Assembly (NCBI RefSeq): GCF_039522005.1
Contig: NZ_BAAADA010000072.1
Location: forward strand, 1 to 45,658
Length of the DNA: 45,658 bases
Source of the DNA: Alkalibacterium indicireducens
GTDB taxonomy: Bacteria > Bacillota > Bacilli > Lactobacillales > Carnobacteriaceae_A
Direction: 5' to 3'
In this document: piece after piece, positions 1 to 7,712 of the stretch
Numbering within the stretch: the first letter of the stretch is position 1
How the letters are laid out: every line of letters begins with the position of its first letter
Program-made: the position numbers and the translations under genes
Notes under the pieces: generated by a model
What the model saw: the letters and a program-made list of their open reading frames with translations, nothing else
Told to the model about the DNA's origin: nothing
Databases searched by the model: none

Positions 1-797
1 CTTCATCGACAGAAATCATCATACGAGCAACGAGAAATTTGGGAAACATAATTTTTCATAGATTATTGGGAGTTACCCATGATGAAGTATAGCAGAGAAA
101 AATAAAATATAGAATAGTTGTATGTTGTTGAGTGATTATTTGATTTTAAAAAATTCTAGGTATCAGCTATTCATCGCTTACTTTTTCAAAAAAATATTTC
201 ACAAATTGAGATGACATTTTACATTGTACTTAATTATTAGAGCGCATAGGATTTTTAGTTTCGAAGAAAAAGCTTTTTGGTTTAAGGGTACATAATTTTT
301 AGATAGCATAGGAAAATAATGGGGGCTTTCTGACGGCTATTTAGAGCACCTAGTCGACTTGTTGAAATTTACGGGTAACTCATTAATTATTCTATTTAAT
401 CGTGTAGGAAGCGAAATAGGACTTAAATAAGATAGTATGTAGAGTAACTATGCTGATTAGATATTGATAGGATTTTAAAATTAAAGAATGGGTGTACGGT
501 TTAATTTAAATGCATATGTGCGTCTATTATTTAGGAGGTGTGAGTTTTCAGCTGATTATGTAGCATAACAAGTAATTAAATTTATCGTAGAGGCGTCAAC
601 TAAACATGCGCGAACACCAAGCGATTAATTAAAAACTTTCAAAAATAGTCATGCTGACATTGGCATGGCTATTTTACTGGACTCAAACCGCGTACAAGTG
701 GACTCCAATTGGATATTGCAAGACTCAATAGGACGAATAGGTGGACCTGAAGGTGCGTAATAATCGCTTAGTTCATTAAGTGAAGGAGAACTAGATT
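1..797. other. Gene-poor left edge
   Basis: AT-rich stretch with stops in all frames and no convincing gene. On the minus strand an ATG at 49 opens 16 codons (MFPKFLVARMMISVDE) that run off the window edge. It could be the start of a gene outside the window, but its ribosome binding site is weak. Nothing else was recognised except the hairpin at 641-677. Confidence 0.4.
641..677 (+). terminator. Hairpin, probable terminator
   Basis: The arms AAATAGTCATGC and GCATGGCTATTT flank a short loop and are followed by a weak T-run. It lies in gene-poor DNA, so the gene it once served is not visible. Confidence 0.45.
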
Positions 798-959
798 ATG
801 AAGAATAGTAATAATGAGAAGGAAAGGTACTGTTTGACTTGTGGCAAGACGATTACATCACCGACAAAAATTAGTATTTGCAAGAGTTGTATAAATCGTG
901 GAAAGCAATTTTCTTTGGCAACTGGGTTAGGTATAGTTAAAAAGAATTCAAATAAATGA
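798..959 (+). CDS. Small zinc-ribbon-like protein (53 aa)
   Basis: This short ORF is preceded by GAAGGAGAA about 8 bases before its ATG. The product is basic and carries two Cys pairs, CLTCGK at residues 12-17 and CKSC at about 28-31. Together they look like a minimal zinc ribbon with a 12-residue spacer, followed by a Lys/Asn-rich tail. No catalytic motif is visible. The family is not recognised; a nucleic-acid-binding or adaptor role is only a guess. It stands alone in gene-poor DNA, with a hairpin terminator at 1126-1157 downstream. Confidence 0.55.
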   Translation: MKNSNNEKERYCLTCGKTITSPTKISICKSCINRGKQFSLATGLGIVKKNSNK

Positions 960-1125
960 CTAGTCTATTTTATGGTGTTAATTGGTGTTAACTTTATCCA
1001 AACCAATGAGTTTTTATCCTCGAATTAGTATTTTTGTAATCACTGATATAAAAGGATTAGTAGGATTTGAGTATCCTTCGTTTCTGAATATAGAATTCTC
1101 AAAACGTTAATAAATCAACACTTGC

Positions 1126-1157
1126 AAATCCCCCAACCACATGTGGATGGGGGATTT
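1126..1157 (+). terminator. Rho-independent terminator
   Basis: The arms AAATCCCCC and GGGGGATTT are separated by about 14 bases and followed by TT. It is the first terminator downstream of the small zinc-ribbon gene. Confidence 0.7.
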
Positions 1158-1376
1158 TACTGTATATGCGGTGCTTTAAAAACAGGGGAAAATTCACACG
1201 TAACATACAAGTAGCAGACAAATAATTTAGAGAAAAAGAAGCTGTGATTTTGGAATTAAGTTTGATACACCTGAATTATTCATACTTATTTGTCAGAACT
1301 AGCATTTATCCCGTATTAATACCGTTTACCACTCTAATCATTGTTCACCCGTTGGGTGAAGTAAAAAAGATACGAA

Positions 1377-1524
1377 AAGAGCACACGCTGTGATATTGTA
1401 AAGTCAACCAAAACCCAAATACCAAAAAGAGTTGTGCTCTTATATGGAAACTTTACAAGAAAAATCGCTGAAATTCAACTCAAATATGGTTGTTTCAAAC
1501 GATGGAGGACAATTGTCTGGTTAA
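1377..1524 (+). pseudogene. IS1380-family transposase remnant (5' end only)
   Basis: An ATG at 1444 opens 26 codons reading METLQEKSLKFNSNMVV followed by SNDGGQLSG and a stop. This resembles the N-terminus of IS1380-family DDE transposases. The rest, over 400 residues, is absent. A hairpin (AAGAGCACA at 1377-1385 with TGTGCTCTT at 1433-1441) sits just before the start, where such elements often carry structure against read-in transcription. From 1525 to about 1820 I see no gene, only AT-rich DNA and the short repeat at 1684. Confidence 0.6.
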
Positions 1525-1683
1525 GTGAAAGAGAGTGCAAATAGACTAATCGACAACTAAATAACCCCTAAAAATTTCTGGAAAAAGTCATCCCTTGCGC
1601 CAGCAATTGACTTTTTGGAAATTTTAACGAAAACTACTTGTGATTAAAGTGACAATGTATAAAAATCATTTATTCTAAGTTTT

Positions 1684-1699
1684 ATGCAACACTAGTGAT
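1684..1699 (+). repeat. 16-bp direct repeat, copy 1
   Basis: ATGCAACACTAGTGAT occurs here and again at 13735-13750 in the same orientation. Both copies sit next to transposase remnants. The TGCAACA core is reminiscent of IS6-family ends, so these may be solo insertion-sequence ends. That reading is inference. Confidence 0.55.
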
Positions 1700-1821
1700 G
1701 TACAATATAATGATTTTTTTGATTGTATGTTCGATAATATATAAGAGTTATTCAGTTATTCAGTAAAACAGTTGGATTTGTTTTGCTGTTCTTTTATAAT
1801 TTTACACTTTTACAATAGAAC

Positions 1822-1863
1822 TTGATCCTAATCAATTTTTATTTCATAGAAACATCCTATACT
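1822..1863 (+). promoter_or_regulatory. FNR-like box plus -10 of the ATPase gene
   Basis: TTGATCCTAATCAA (1822-1835) matches the FNR consensus TTGAT-N4-ATCAA. A TATACT -10 hexamer lies at 1858-1863. If transcription starts about 7 bases after the -10, the box is centred near -41.5, the position used by class II FNR/CRP activators. There is no good -35 hexamer, as expected for an activator-dependent promoter. The promoter at 3855-3896 has exactly the same spacing. Confidence 0.8.
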
Positions 1864-1913
1864 AGAGTCATCAACAAGGAATACAAATGAAAATGAAATT
1901 GGAGGGAATCAAC

Positions 1914-3767
1914 ATGCAAAGATATATATTAAGTAAAAAGAATTCCATTACATTGATCAGTGCAATTTTGATTGCACTTGCATTCTTCGGACGATTTTCC
2001 TTAGACAACATGGCCATTTTCAATTGGTCGCTCATCATTGCATCTATTCTTGGTGTAGCACCAATTGCGATTCAAGCCTTTCAGGCATTAAAAGTAAAAG
2101 TTGTCAGTATTGATGTGTTAGTTACCATTGCAGTAATTGGGGCAGTATTGATTCAAAATTATGAGGAATCAGCCATCGTTACTTTCTTATTCTTATTTGG
2201 TTCTTACTTGGAGCAACGTACCTTGAACAAAACACGTTCTGCCATTAAAGAATTAACAGAGCTGGCACCAGAAAGTGCTTTAAAGCAAATGGAAAATGGA
2301 GAATTTGAAGAAGTTGATGTCGATGATGTAGATGAAGGTGACATTTTATTAGTCAAAACGGGTGCAAAAGTCCCCGTAGATGGAACCGTGTTAACAGGTG
2401 AAGGTCACATCAATGAAGCAAGTATTACCGGAGAGTCTGTTCCAGTAAGCAAAAGGGTCGATTCTGAAGTATTTGCGGGAACAATCTTAGAAAATGGAAC
2501 GATGCAAATTCGATCTGACCGTGTAGGGGAAGATACAACATTTGGTAGAATTATCGAATTAGTGGAAGAAGCACAGGATTCCAAATCAGAAGCAGAGCGG
2601 TTTATTGATCGATTCTCAAAATACTATACACCAGCTGTTTTAGTCCTTGGTTTTATTGTTTGGCTATTCTCAAAAGATATTGAACTAGCTATCACGATTC
2701 TTGTTTTAGGATGTCCAGGTGCATTAGTTATCGGGGTTCCTGTATCCAACGTTGCCGGTATCGGAAACGGTGCACGTAATGGTGTCCTCTTAAAAGGTAG
2801 TGAAGTTATCAATGATTTTAGCAGAGTAGATACTATCGTTTTTGATAAAACGGGAACATTGACAGTAGGAAACCCCGAAGTTGCCGAAAAAGAATTTTAC
2901 GGCAACAACACTGAAGAAATTCTAGGATACTTAGCAAGTGTGGAGCGCGAATCGGACCACCCACTAGCAAAAGCTGTCTTACAGGATATTGGCGAGACAA
3001 CTTTCTATACTGTTGAAGAAACCGAAGTCGTTAAAGGTGGCGGAATTGTAGCAAAAATAGGTGTTCATCGTATAGCCGTTGGTAACGTAGCTTTAATGGA
3101 AAAGGAAAATGTGAAATTAAGCGAAAAAGCTAAAAAAGATGTCGAACGCTTTGAGAAATATGGGAATTCTCTTGTGTTAACTGCGGTCGACGGAGAATTA
3201 AACGTTCTGATGGGTATTCGGGATCAAATCCGTCCAGGTGTTAAAAAAGATCTTCAAAAACTGAAAAAACTAGGGGTCAAAAACCTTGTCGTTCTTTCTG
3301 GGGACAACCAAGGAACCGTAGATTTAGTTGCTCGAGAACTTGGGTTAACAGAAGCACATGGTCATATGCTTCCAGCAGGAAAATCCGCATATATTGAAAA
3401 AATGCAAGCAAAAGGCCAACTCATTGCCTTTGTCGGTGACGGAGTGAATGATAGTCCTTCATTAGCCTTAGCAGATATCGGAATCGCAATGGGAAGTGGA
3501 ACAGATGTTGCAATTGAAACATCGGATGTCGTTTTAATGAATTCTGACTTTAGTCGTTTACCACACGCATTAGGCTTAACAAAAACAACTTCAAGAAACA
3601 TGAAACAGAACATCACCATAGCAGTTGGTGTGGTATTAGTCTTACTTGCCAGCCTACTATTTAGTGAATGGATGAATATGTCAATCGGGATGTTGGTTCA
3701 CGAAGCAAGTATCTTAGTAGTCATCTTGAATGGTATGAGATTGCTTCGATACCGTTTGAGAGGATAA
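1914..3767 (+). CDS. Heavy-metal P1B-type ATPase with CPG motif
   Basis: Membrane ATPase expected to export a metal ion. It shows the TGES actuator motif, DKTGTLT phosphorylation site (near residue 311) and GDGVND hinge. The transmembrane metal-site motif is CPG (residues about 267-269), not CPC, CPH or SPC. The last membrane helix has HEAS before ILNGMRLLR, resembling the HEG-type motif of P1B-4 pumps (Co/Zn/Fe exporters). There is no N-terminal metal-binding domain, so the separate CPSC peptides downstream may supply it. The ATG at 1914 is chosen because GGAGGG lies 7 bases upstream; an in-frame ATG at 1887 has a weaker site. Metal specificity cannot be read with confidence; ferrous iron is a plausible guess given the FNR-type control and the RIC-like neighbour. 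Confidence 0.92.
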   Translation: MQRYILSKKNSITLISAILIALAFFGRFSLDNMAIFNWSLIIASILGVAPIAIQAFQALKVKVVSIDVLVTIAVIGAVLIQNYEESAIVTFLFLFGSYLEQRTLNKTRSAIKELTELAPESALKQMENGEFEEVDVDDVDEGDILLVKTGAKVPVDGTVLTGEGHINEASITGESVPVSKRVDSEVFAGTILENGTMQIRSDRVGEDTTFGRIIELVEEAQDSKSEAERFIDRFSKYYTPAVLVLGFIVWLFSKDIELAITILVLGCPGALVIGVPVSNVAGIGNGARNGVLLKGSEVINDFSRVDTIVFDKTGTLTVGNPEVAEKEFYGNNTEEILGYLASVERESDHPLAKAVLQDIGETTFYTVEETEVVKGGGIVAKIGVHRIAVGNVALMEKENVKLSEKAKKDVERFEKYGNSLVLTAVDGELNVLMGIRDQIRPGVKKDLQKLKKLGVKNLVVLSGDNQGTVDLVARELGLTEAHGHMLPAGKSAYIEKMQAKGQLIAFVGDGVNDSPSLALADIGIAMGSGTDVAIETSDVVLMNSDFSRLPHALGLTKTTSRNMKQNITIAVGVVLVLLASLLFSEWMNMSIGMLVHEASILVVILNGMRLLRYRLRG

Positions 3768-3798
3768 ATTTAATAGAAAGCGGTCTTGACGAATGATA

Positions 3799-3846
3799 AA
3801 GGGGAAGTATTCAGGTAGGAAGAACAAAATACTCCCCTACTTTTTT
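3799..3846 (+). terminator. Terminator after the ATPase gene
   Basis: The arms GGGGAAGTATT and AATACTCCCC are followed by a T6 run. This separates the ATPase transcript from the next unit, which has its own FNR-type promoter. Confidence 0.8.
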
Positions 3847-3854
3847 CTTAAAAC

Positions 3855-3896
3855 TTGATTTGCGTCAATTTCATTTCGTTGAACCTCAGCTATACT
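3855..3896 (+). promoter_or_regulatory. Second FNR-like box plus -10
   Basis: TTGATTTGCGTCAA (3855-3868) is an FNR-like dyad with one half-site mismatch (GTCAA for ATCAA). TATACT lies at 3891-3896, so box start to -10 start is 36 bases, identical to the promoter at 1822-1863. This predicts co-activation of the peptide/regulator operon with the ATPase. Confidence 0.75.
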
Positions 3897-3960
3897 TAAA
3901 TTGTAAAGAAGAAGAGGGAAAACAAAAAAATCAAAGATAAGATGAAAGGAGAAATAATTC

Positions 3961-4194
3961 ATGCAAAAAGCAGTTATTCAATTAGAAACATTATCTTGTC
4001 CATCTTGTATGCAAAAGATTGAAAATGCGGTGAAAGGATTAAACGGGGTTAATCATGATAGCTTAAAAGTATTATTTAATGCCAGTAAAGTAAAAGTAGA
4101 TTTTGATTCAGAAACGATCACCATTAACGATATCGAAAAAGCCATTGAAGACTTAGGATATCCAGTCGTCAAATCAAAAGTAAAATCGGCCTAA
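3961..4194 (+). CDS. HMA-domain metal-binding peptide 1
   Basis: A 77-residue protein that is a single heavy-metal-associated domain. The metal-binding CPSC lies at residues 13-16 and is followed by the helix MQKIENAVKGLNGV; the fold ends with IEKAIEDLGYPV. It should be a cytosolic metal chaperone or sensor peptide. The nearby P1B ATPase lacks its own N-terminal HMA domain, so delivery to that pump is a reasonable inference. AAAGGAG precedes the start. It is first in an operon with the RIC-like gene, a second HMA gene and the FNR-type regulator, behind the promoter at 3855. It is about 85% identical to the gene at 4594, a local duplication. Confidence 0.9.
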   Translation: MQKAVIQLETLSCPSCMQKIENAVKGLNGVNHDSLKVLFNASKVKVDFDSETITINDIEKAIEDLGYPVVKSKVKSA

Positions 4195-4227
4195 GACCAA
4201 AAAACCACAAGAAAGAGGGAAATAATA

Positions 4228-4527
4228 ATGTCTGAACAAACATTTAACGAAGTAATAACAAACCATTTTGAAAAACTGGATTTATACACTACTGCGATTA
4301 CACGGGCCCATGGTAAGAACCATCCAGAAGCCTTTGAAGTACGTGAATTGTTTGAAACAATTAGTGGAAAAGTAAAAGACGCAGGTACGAACAAACCTGA
4401 CTTAGATGCTGAATTTGCTCAATTACGAAAAATCACAGACAACTACACCATTCCTGGAGATGTATGTGAAACGTATGCAGGCACATTCGAGATGTTATCA
4501 GAAGTAGACAAAGCATATCAGGCTTAA
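4228..4527 (+). CDS. Short RIC/ScdA-like protein (99 aa)
   Basis: Two segments resemble di-iron Fe-S cluster repair proteins of the RIC family (ScdA, YtfE). They are TRAHGKNHPEAFEVRELFE at about residues 26-44 and LRKITDNYTIPGDVCETY at about 68-85. The typical family members are over 200 residues with histidine and glutamate iron ligands, including a C-terminal HIHLENN segment. Here the ligand-rich HH, HMxKEE and HIHLENN parts are missing, and the ORF ends cleanly with a stop. It may be a compact helical form without a full di-iron site, perhaps a partner or sensor. It lies between the two HMA genes, 33 bases after the first, with GAAAGAGGGA as its binding site. The assignment rests on remembered family motifs. 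Confidence 0.6.
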   Translation: MSEQTFNEVITNHFEKLDLYTTAITRAHGKNHPEAFEVRELFETISGKVKDAGTNKPDLDAEFAQLRKITDNYTIPGDVCETYAGTFEMLSEVDKAYQA

Positions 4528-4593
4528 AAGTAACCCAAAAACAAAAGAATAAATTGGTTTACGGTCGTTAAAAAATGAAGGGGGAAATGATTT

Positions 4594-4827
4594 ATGCAAA
4601 AAGCAACGATTCAATTAGAAACCTTATCTTGCCCATCTTGTCTCCAAAAGATTGAAAATGCGGTGAAAGGAATAAACGGTGTGAATCAAGATAGCTTGAA
4701 AGTAATGTTCAATGCAAGTAAAGTAAAAGTAGATTTTGATTCAGAAGCAGTCGTTATTAACGATATCGAAGAGGCAATTGAAGACTTAGGATATCCTGTT
4801 GTCAAATCAAAGGTAAAACCTGCTTAA
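4594..4827 (+). CDS. HMA-domain metal-binding peptide 2
   Basis: A 77-residue single HMA domain with CPSC at residues 13-16, nearly the same as the peptide at 3961. Differences are mostly conservative (Val to Thr, Met to Leu, Leu to Ile, His to Gln). The nucleotide sequences are also close, so the duplication is recent or kept alike by gene conversion. GAAGGGGGAAATG supplies the binding site. A hairpin at 4845-4869 lies between it and the regulator gene, so the regulator may be made at a lower level than the peptides. Confidence 0.9.
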   Translation: MQKATIQLETLSCPSCLQKIENAVKGINGVNQDSLKVMFNASKVKVDFDSEAVVINDIEEAIEDLGYPVVKSKVKPA

Positions 4828-4844
4828 TCGAGTGAATAGAAAGG

Positions 4845-4869
4845 AAGCCTAAGATGCCCTCTTAGGCTT
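4845..4869 (+). terminator. Intra-operon hairpin, partial terminator
   Basis: The arms AAGCCTAAGA and TCTTAGGCTT enclose a 5-base loop and are followed by ATTATAAAAA, a poor T-run. It sits 22 bases before the regulator start and could damp read-through or stabilise the upstream message. Confidence 0.6.
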
Positions 4870-4891
4870 ATTATAAAAAGGAGAGGTTATT

Positions 4892-5599
4892 TTGGAAAAA
4901 AACCAATGTTGTCATCACCAACATGGACATGCAGAATGTATTCGTATTGTTCCCATTTTCAACCATCTGGAAGACTCACAAATGGATTTGATTGCGGAAT
5001 CTGCCAAGACACTTCATCTACAAAAAGGGGAAATGTTATTCCGTGCAGGTGAGAAAGATGATACCTTATATATTATCAATTCAGGTAAGGCTCGGATTTA
5101 CCGCTTATCGGATTCTGGAAAAGAACAACTTGTTCGCATTTTAAATCCCGGTGATTTTACAGGTGAAGTCGCCATTTTCCAACCTGGAAGTATTCATGAG
5201 AACTATGCGGAAGCACTACAAAATACATCCATTTGTTTAATTAAACGAGAGGATTTACAAAAGTATTTGGTGGAATATCCGCAAATCTCATTAAAAATAC
5301 TGTCAGAAGTAACGATGCGTTTGAAGGATTCTGAAAAACAAACCACACAAGTAGCGATTGAAAATGTAGAAACCCGCATTATATCCTTTTTAGCTGAGAA
5401 TGTTGAAAAGGGAAGTGGCAATAGTCCAACGATTATCTTACCAATGTCCAAAAAGGATTTAGCCTCGTATCTTGGTACCACACCAGAAACAATCAGCCGT
5501 AAATTTACTACTCTAGAAGAACTTGGATTGATTAAACAGTTACCGAAAAAGAAAATTAAAATAATGGATTTAGATCAATTGTTACTTCATACTGAATAA
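4892..5599 (+). CDS. Crp/Fnr-family regulator, FNR/FLP type
   Basis: A 235-residue regulator. A Cys/His-rich N-terminus (C6, C7, H8, H9, H11, H13, C16) is followed by a cyclic-nucleotide-like beta barrel (about 20-130), a dimer helix (about 131-165) and a winged helix. C115 in the barrel plus the N-terminal cysteines recall both FNR (three N-terminal cysteines and one central) and Lactobacillus FLP (redox cysteine pair). The recognition helix has E199-TI-S202-R203, the same E-x-x-S-R contacts by which FNR reads TTGAT, and two matching boxes lie upstream in this module. The start is TTG at 4892, with AAAGGAGAGG at good spacing; no ATG fits. It is last in the operon driven from 3855, so positive autoregulation is expected. 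Whether it senses oxygen, redox state or metal cannot be decided from sequence. Confidence 0.9.
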   Translation: MEKNQCCHHQHGHAECIRIVPIFNHLEDSQMDLIAESAKTLHLQKGEMLFRAGEKDDTLYIINSGKARIYRLSDSGKEQLVRILNPGDFTGEVAIFQPGSIHENYAEALQNTSICLIKREDLQKYLVEYPQISLKILSEVTMRLKDSEKQTTQVAIENVETRIISFLAENVEKGSGNSPTIILPMSKKDLASYLGTTPETISRKFTTLEELGLIKQLPKKKIKIMDLDQLLLHTE

Positions 5600-5740
5600 A
5601 TATAAGAGAGTAGCGTGCTATCATCTAACGGGTTAAGTTCACTCGTAGGGATTTCTGCTTGCAGTATTACAGAAGGGGCTTGTAATGCGGGTGGAAGATT
5701 TTTATTTTTTTACTGGAGATGATGAGAGGATGTATACACT

Positions 5741-6517
5741 ATGCAGATGCAGTTTGAAATGCGGAGCACGTTTCATTACTTTATGATCGTTTTTCCTTTC
5801 GCGCTCGCCATTACATTATATATATTCACTCGATACAAAGCATTTGCAGTAAAGAGACATGTTGCCATAGCGATGGGGATAATCCTGGTAGGCATATTAG
5901 CTACCAGACAAATTTATGTTTTCAGTACCGACGGCTTGGGTCCTGAGGTTTTCCCATTCCATATCTCTCACTTTGCCAACATCCTGCTGCTTATGGTTGC
6001 GATTAATCCTGCTCGTCGTGTGATTAGCACGATTGCCTGGTGCTTGTCTGTGCCTGCAGGTCTGGCAGCCATCATATTTGCCGACGCACTGGAAACATAC
6101 AGTAATGTACTTAGCATTCGAGGATTTTCCTATATTTTTGGGCATATGCTGATTGTAGCGACGGGGCTATACCTGCTGTTAACAGAGATGATCCGGATCG
6201 ATCGAAGAGCCCTTTTGAAAGCTTATGGGATTGTGGTGCCGCTGTATGTATTGTCAGTTATCGTAAATAACTGGTTCACTGATATTTTTAATGAACAAGC
6301 CAATTATTTATTTACGTATACACCGGGATCGGCAGCGCCTTTAGTCTACTTGCACAGCATCGGCTCTGATATCACAGTAGCTGGAATAACAGTCAATCCA
6401 GTCTACATTCTGTCACTTACCATTATAGGAGCGGTGGTCATGTTCCTGATGTATCTGCTGGCGAAGCTTTGGTATGTCAGTCAAGATTCCAACCTTCAGA
6501 GGAAACGGGCTAACTGA
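5741..6517 (+). CDS. YwaF/TIGR02206-like integral membrane protein
   Basis: A 258-residue protein with about seven hydrophobic helices. It carries a PFHISHFANILL segment near residues 73-84, like the conserved P-x-H-x-C/S-H motif of the YwaF (TIGR02206) family, whose function is unknown. A Lys/Arg-rich cytoplasmic tail closes the protein. GAGAGGATG precedes the start at a slightly long distance; an ATG 6 bases further in is equally possible. An SRPBCC gene follows 32 bases later, probably in the same transcript. Confidence 0.8.
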   Translation: MQMQFEMRSTFHYFMIVFPFALAITLYIFTRYKAFAVKRHVAIAMGIILVGILATRQIYVFSTDGLGPEVFPFHISHFANILLLMVAINPARRVISTIAWCLSVPAGLAAIIFADALETYSNVLSIRGFSYIFGHMLIVATGLYLLLTEMIRIDRRALLKAYGIVVPLYVLSVIVNNWFTDIFNEQANYLFTYTPGSAAPLVYLHSIGSDITVAGITVNPVYILSLTIIGAVVMFLMYLLAKLWYVSQDSNLQRKRAN

Positions 6518-6549
6518 AAACAGAAGAATGTCGTAAAGGAGCGATTGAA

Positions 6550-7032
6550 ATGCAGGAGCGATCATCAACTGGACGAATCGACACGGTTTCAAAGAATATT
6601 GCGTCTTCACCGCACACGCTTTATCAGGCCTTCATCGACCCGGATTCACTAATCAAGTGGCTTCCGCCTGAAGGGATGAGAGGGGAAGTCTCCCTATTCG
6701 AACCACATGCTGGCGGAAAGTATCGACTGATTCTCTATTATGAAAAGAAAGAACAGATTACAGGAAAAACGACTATAGATTCTGATGTTTCGGAAGGGAC
6801 TTTCGTTGACGTCGTGCCGGATATGAAAATCGTCATGGCAGGCGCTTTCGATTCGGAAGACCCTGACTTTGAAGGGGTGATGACGATGACCTGGTACTTT
6901 GAAGAGAATCTGGAAGGAACCAAGATTACGGTCATTGCAGAAAATGTCCCGCTCGGAATCAACAAACAGGATCATATTGACGGACTGGGTTCTTCACTGG
7001 ACAATCTGGAATACTTTGTAGAAACAAGGTAG
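6550..7032 (+). CDS. SRPBCC / AHSA1-like domain protein
   Basis: A 160-residue protein with the START-like helix-grip pattern. An early FIDPDSLIKWLPPEGM segment leads into a run of beta strands (GGKYRLILYY, GTFVDVVPD, MTMTWYFEE, TKITVIAENVP) and a long C-terminal helix with the GLGSSLDNL pattern typical of the AHSA1 group. Such proteins bind hydrophobic ligands or act as small chaperone-like factors; the ligand is unknown. AAAGGAG lies before the start. From 7033 to 7304 I see no gene. Confidence 0.82.
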   Translation: MQERSSTGRIDTVSKNIASSPHTLYQAFIDPDSLIKWLPPEGMRGEVSLFEPHAGGKYRLILYYEKKEQITGKTTIDSDVSEGTFVDVVPDMKIVMAGAFDSEDPDFEGVMTMTWYFEENLEGTKITVIAENVPLGINKQDHIDGLGSSLDNLEYFVETR

Positions 7033-7304
7033 CTGTGCTTTGTTAATATACTTTATAGGTATTCTCCCAATAGACCCGTACAAAACTATGTTCGTTAAGA
7101 TTATAACCGATTGTTAAATGGATTAATGTAATATTTTCGAGATATAGAGCTTAAAGACGTACATTTACAAATTTTATACAATTAATTTACGTATTATTAT
7201 GGAAATCTCTCCGCGGATTAGTTATGCTGTATAAGGTGTTGCATGTGTCATTACTTATTCTTAATGACTTGGCTGTAACCCAACTATATTTTAGGAGAGA
7301 TGTC

Positions 7305-7563
7305 ATGATTTTCAAAAGCAAAACTTTTGTACTTAGTTTATTATCTTCCAGCATACTATTTTCGGCTCCGCTGGTAGTTTCGGCTGATGAAGACAACAAC
7401 ACAGAAGAAGGATCTGAAGTCGTCACTGTTTCATCAGAAAGTTTCGATGACTGAACGGGAAAGACTTCCAGAAACAGCTACTGTTACCTGGACCGTTGGT
7501 TTAGTTGGACTGGGATCAATTGCAACAGGCACCGCAGCTCACTTTATTAAAAAGAAAAAATAG
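7305..7563 (+). pseudogene. Frameshifted small LPxTA cell-wall-anchored protein
   Basis: The first frame (7305-7454, 49 codons, TAGGAGAG upstream) encodes a signal peptide, MIFKSKTFVLSLLSSSILFS to VVSA, and then an acidic spacer ending SESFDD. In the next frame, after a one-base shift, 7447-7563 reads TERERLPETA, a hydrophobic stretch (VTWTVGLVGLGSIATGTAA) and the tail HFIKKKK. That is a complete sortase signal: LPxT-type motif, membrane span and basic tail. The two halves are useless apart, so this is most likely one gene with a frameshift. Programmed frameshifting, or a second start at the ATG at 7447, cannot be excluded. The LPETA motif differs from LPxTG and is closer to class D sortase substrates. 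The function of the short mature peptide is unknown. Confidence 0.75.
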
Positions 7564-7607
7564 AAAAGAAACGTATCTGTTGTGAGAATCTCAGATGAAT
7601 AATTTGG

Positions 7608-7637
7608 AAGAACTCCTTTTCGAAGGGGTTCTTTTTT
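7608..7637 (+). terminator. Terminator after the LPxTA gene
   Basis: The hairpin has arms AAGAACTCC and GGGGTTCTT followed by a T-run. It closes the surface-peptide gene. Confidence 0.8.
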
Positions 7638-7712
7638 ACATCTATAGTGTATAATGACATGAAAAGTAATAGATGTGCATGCATTATTTTAAGGAAAAAG
7701 GAAGAATGCCCA

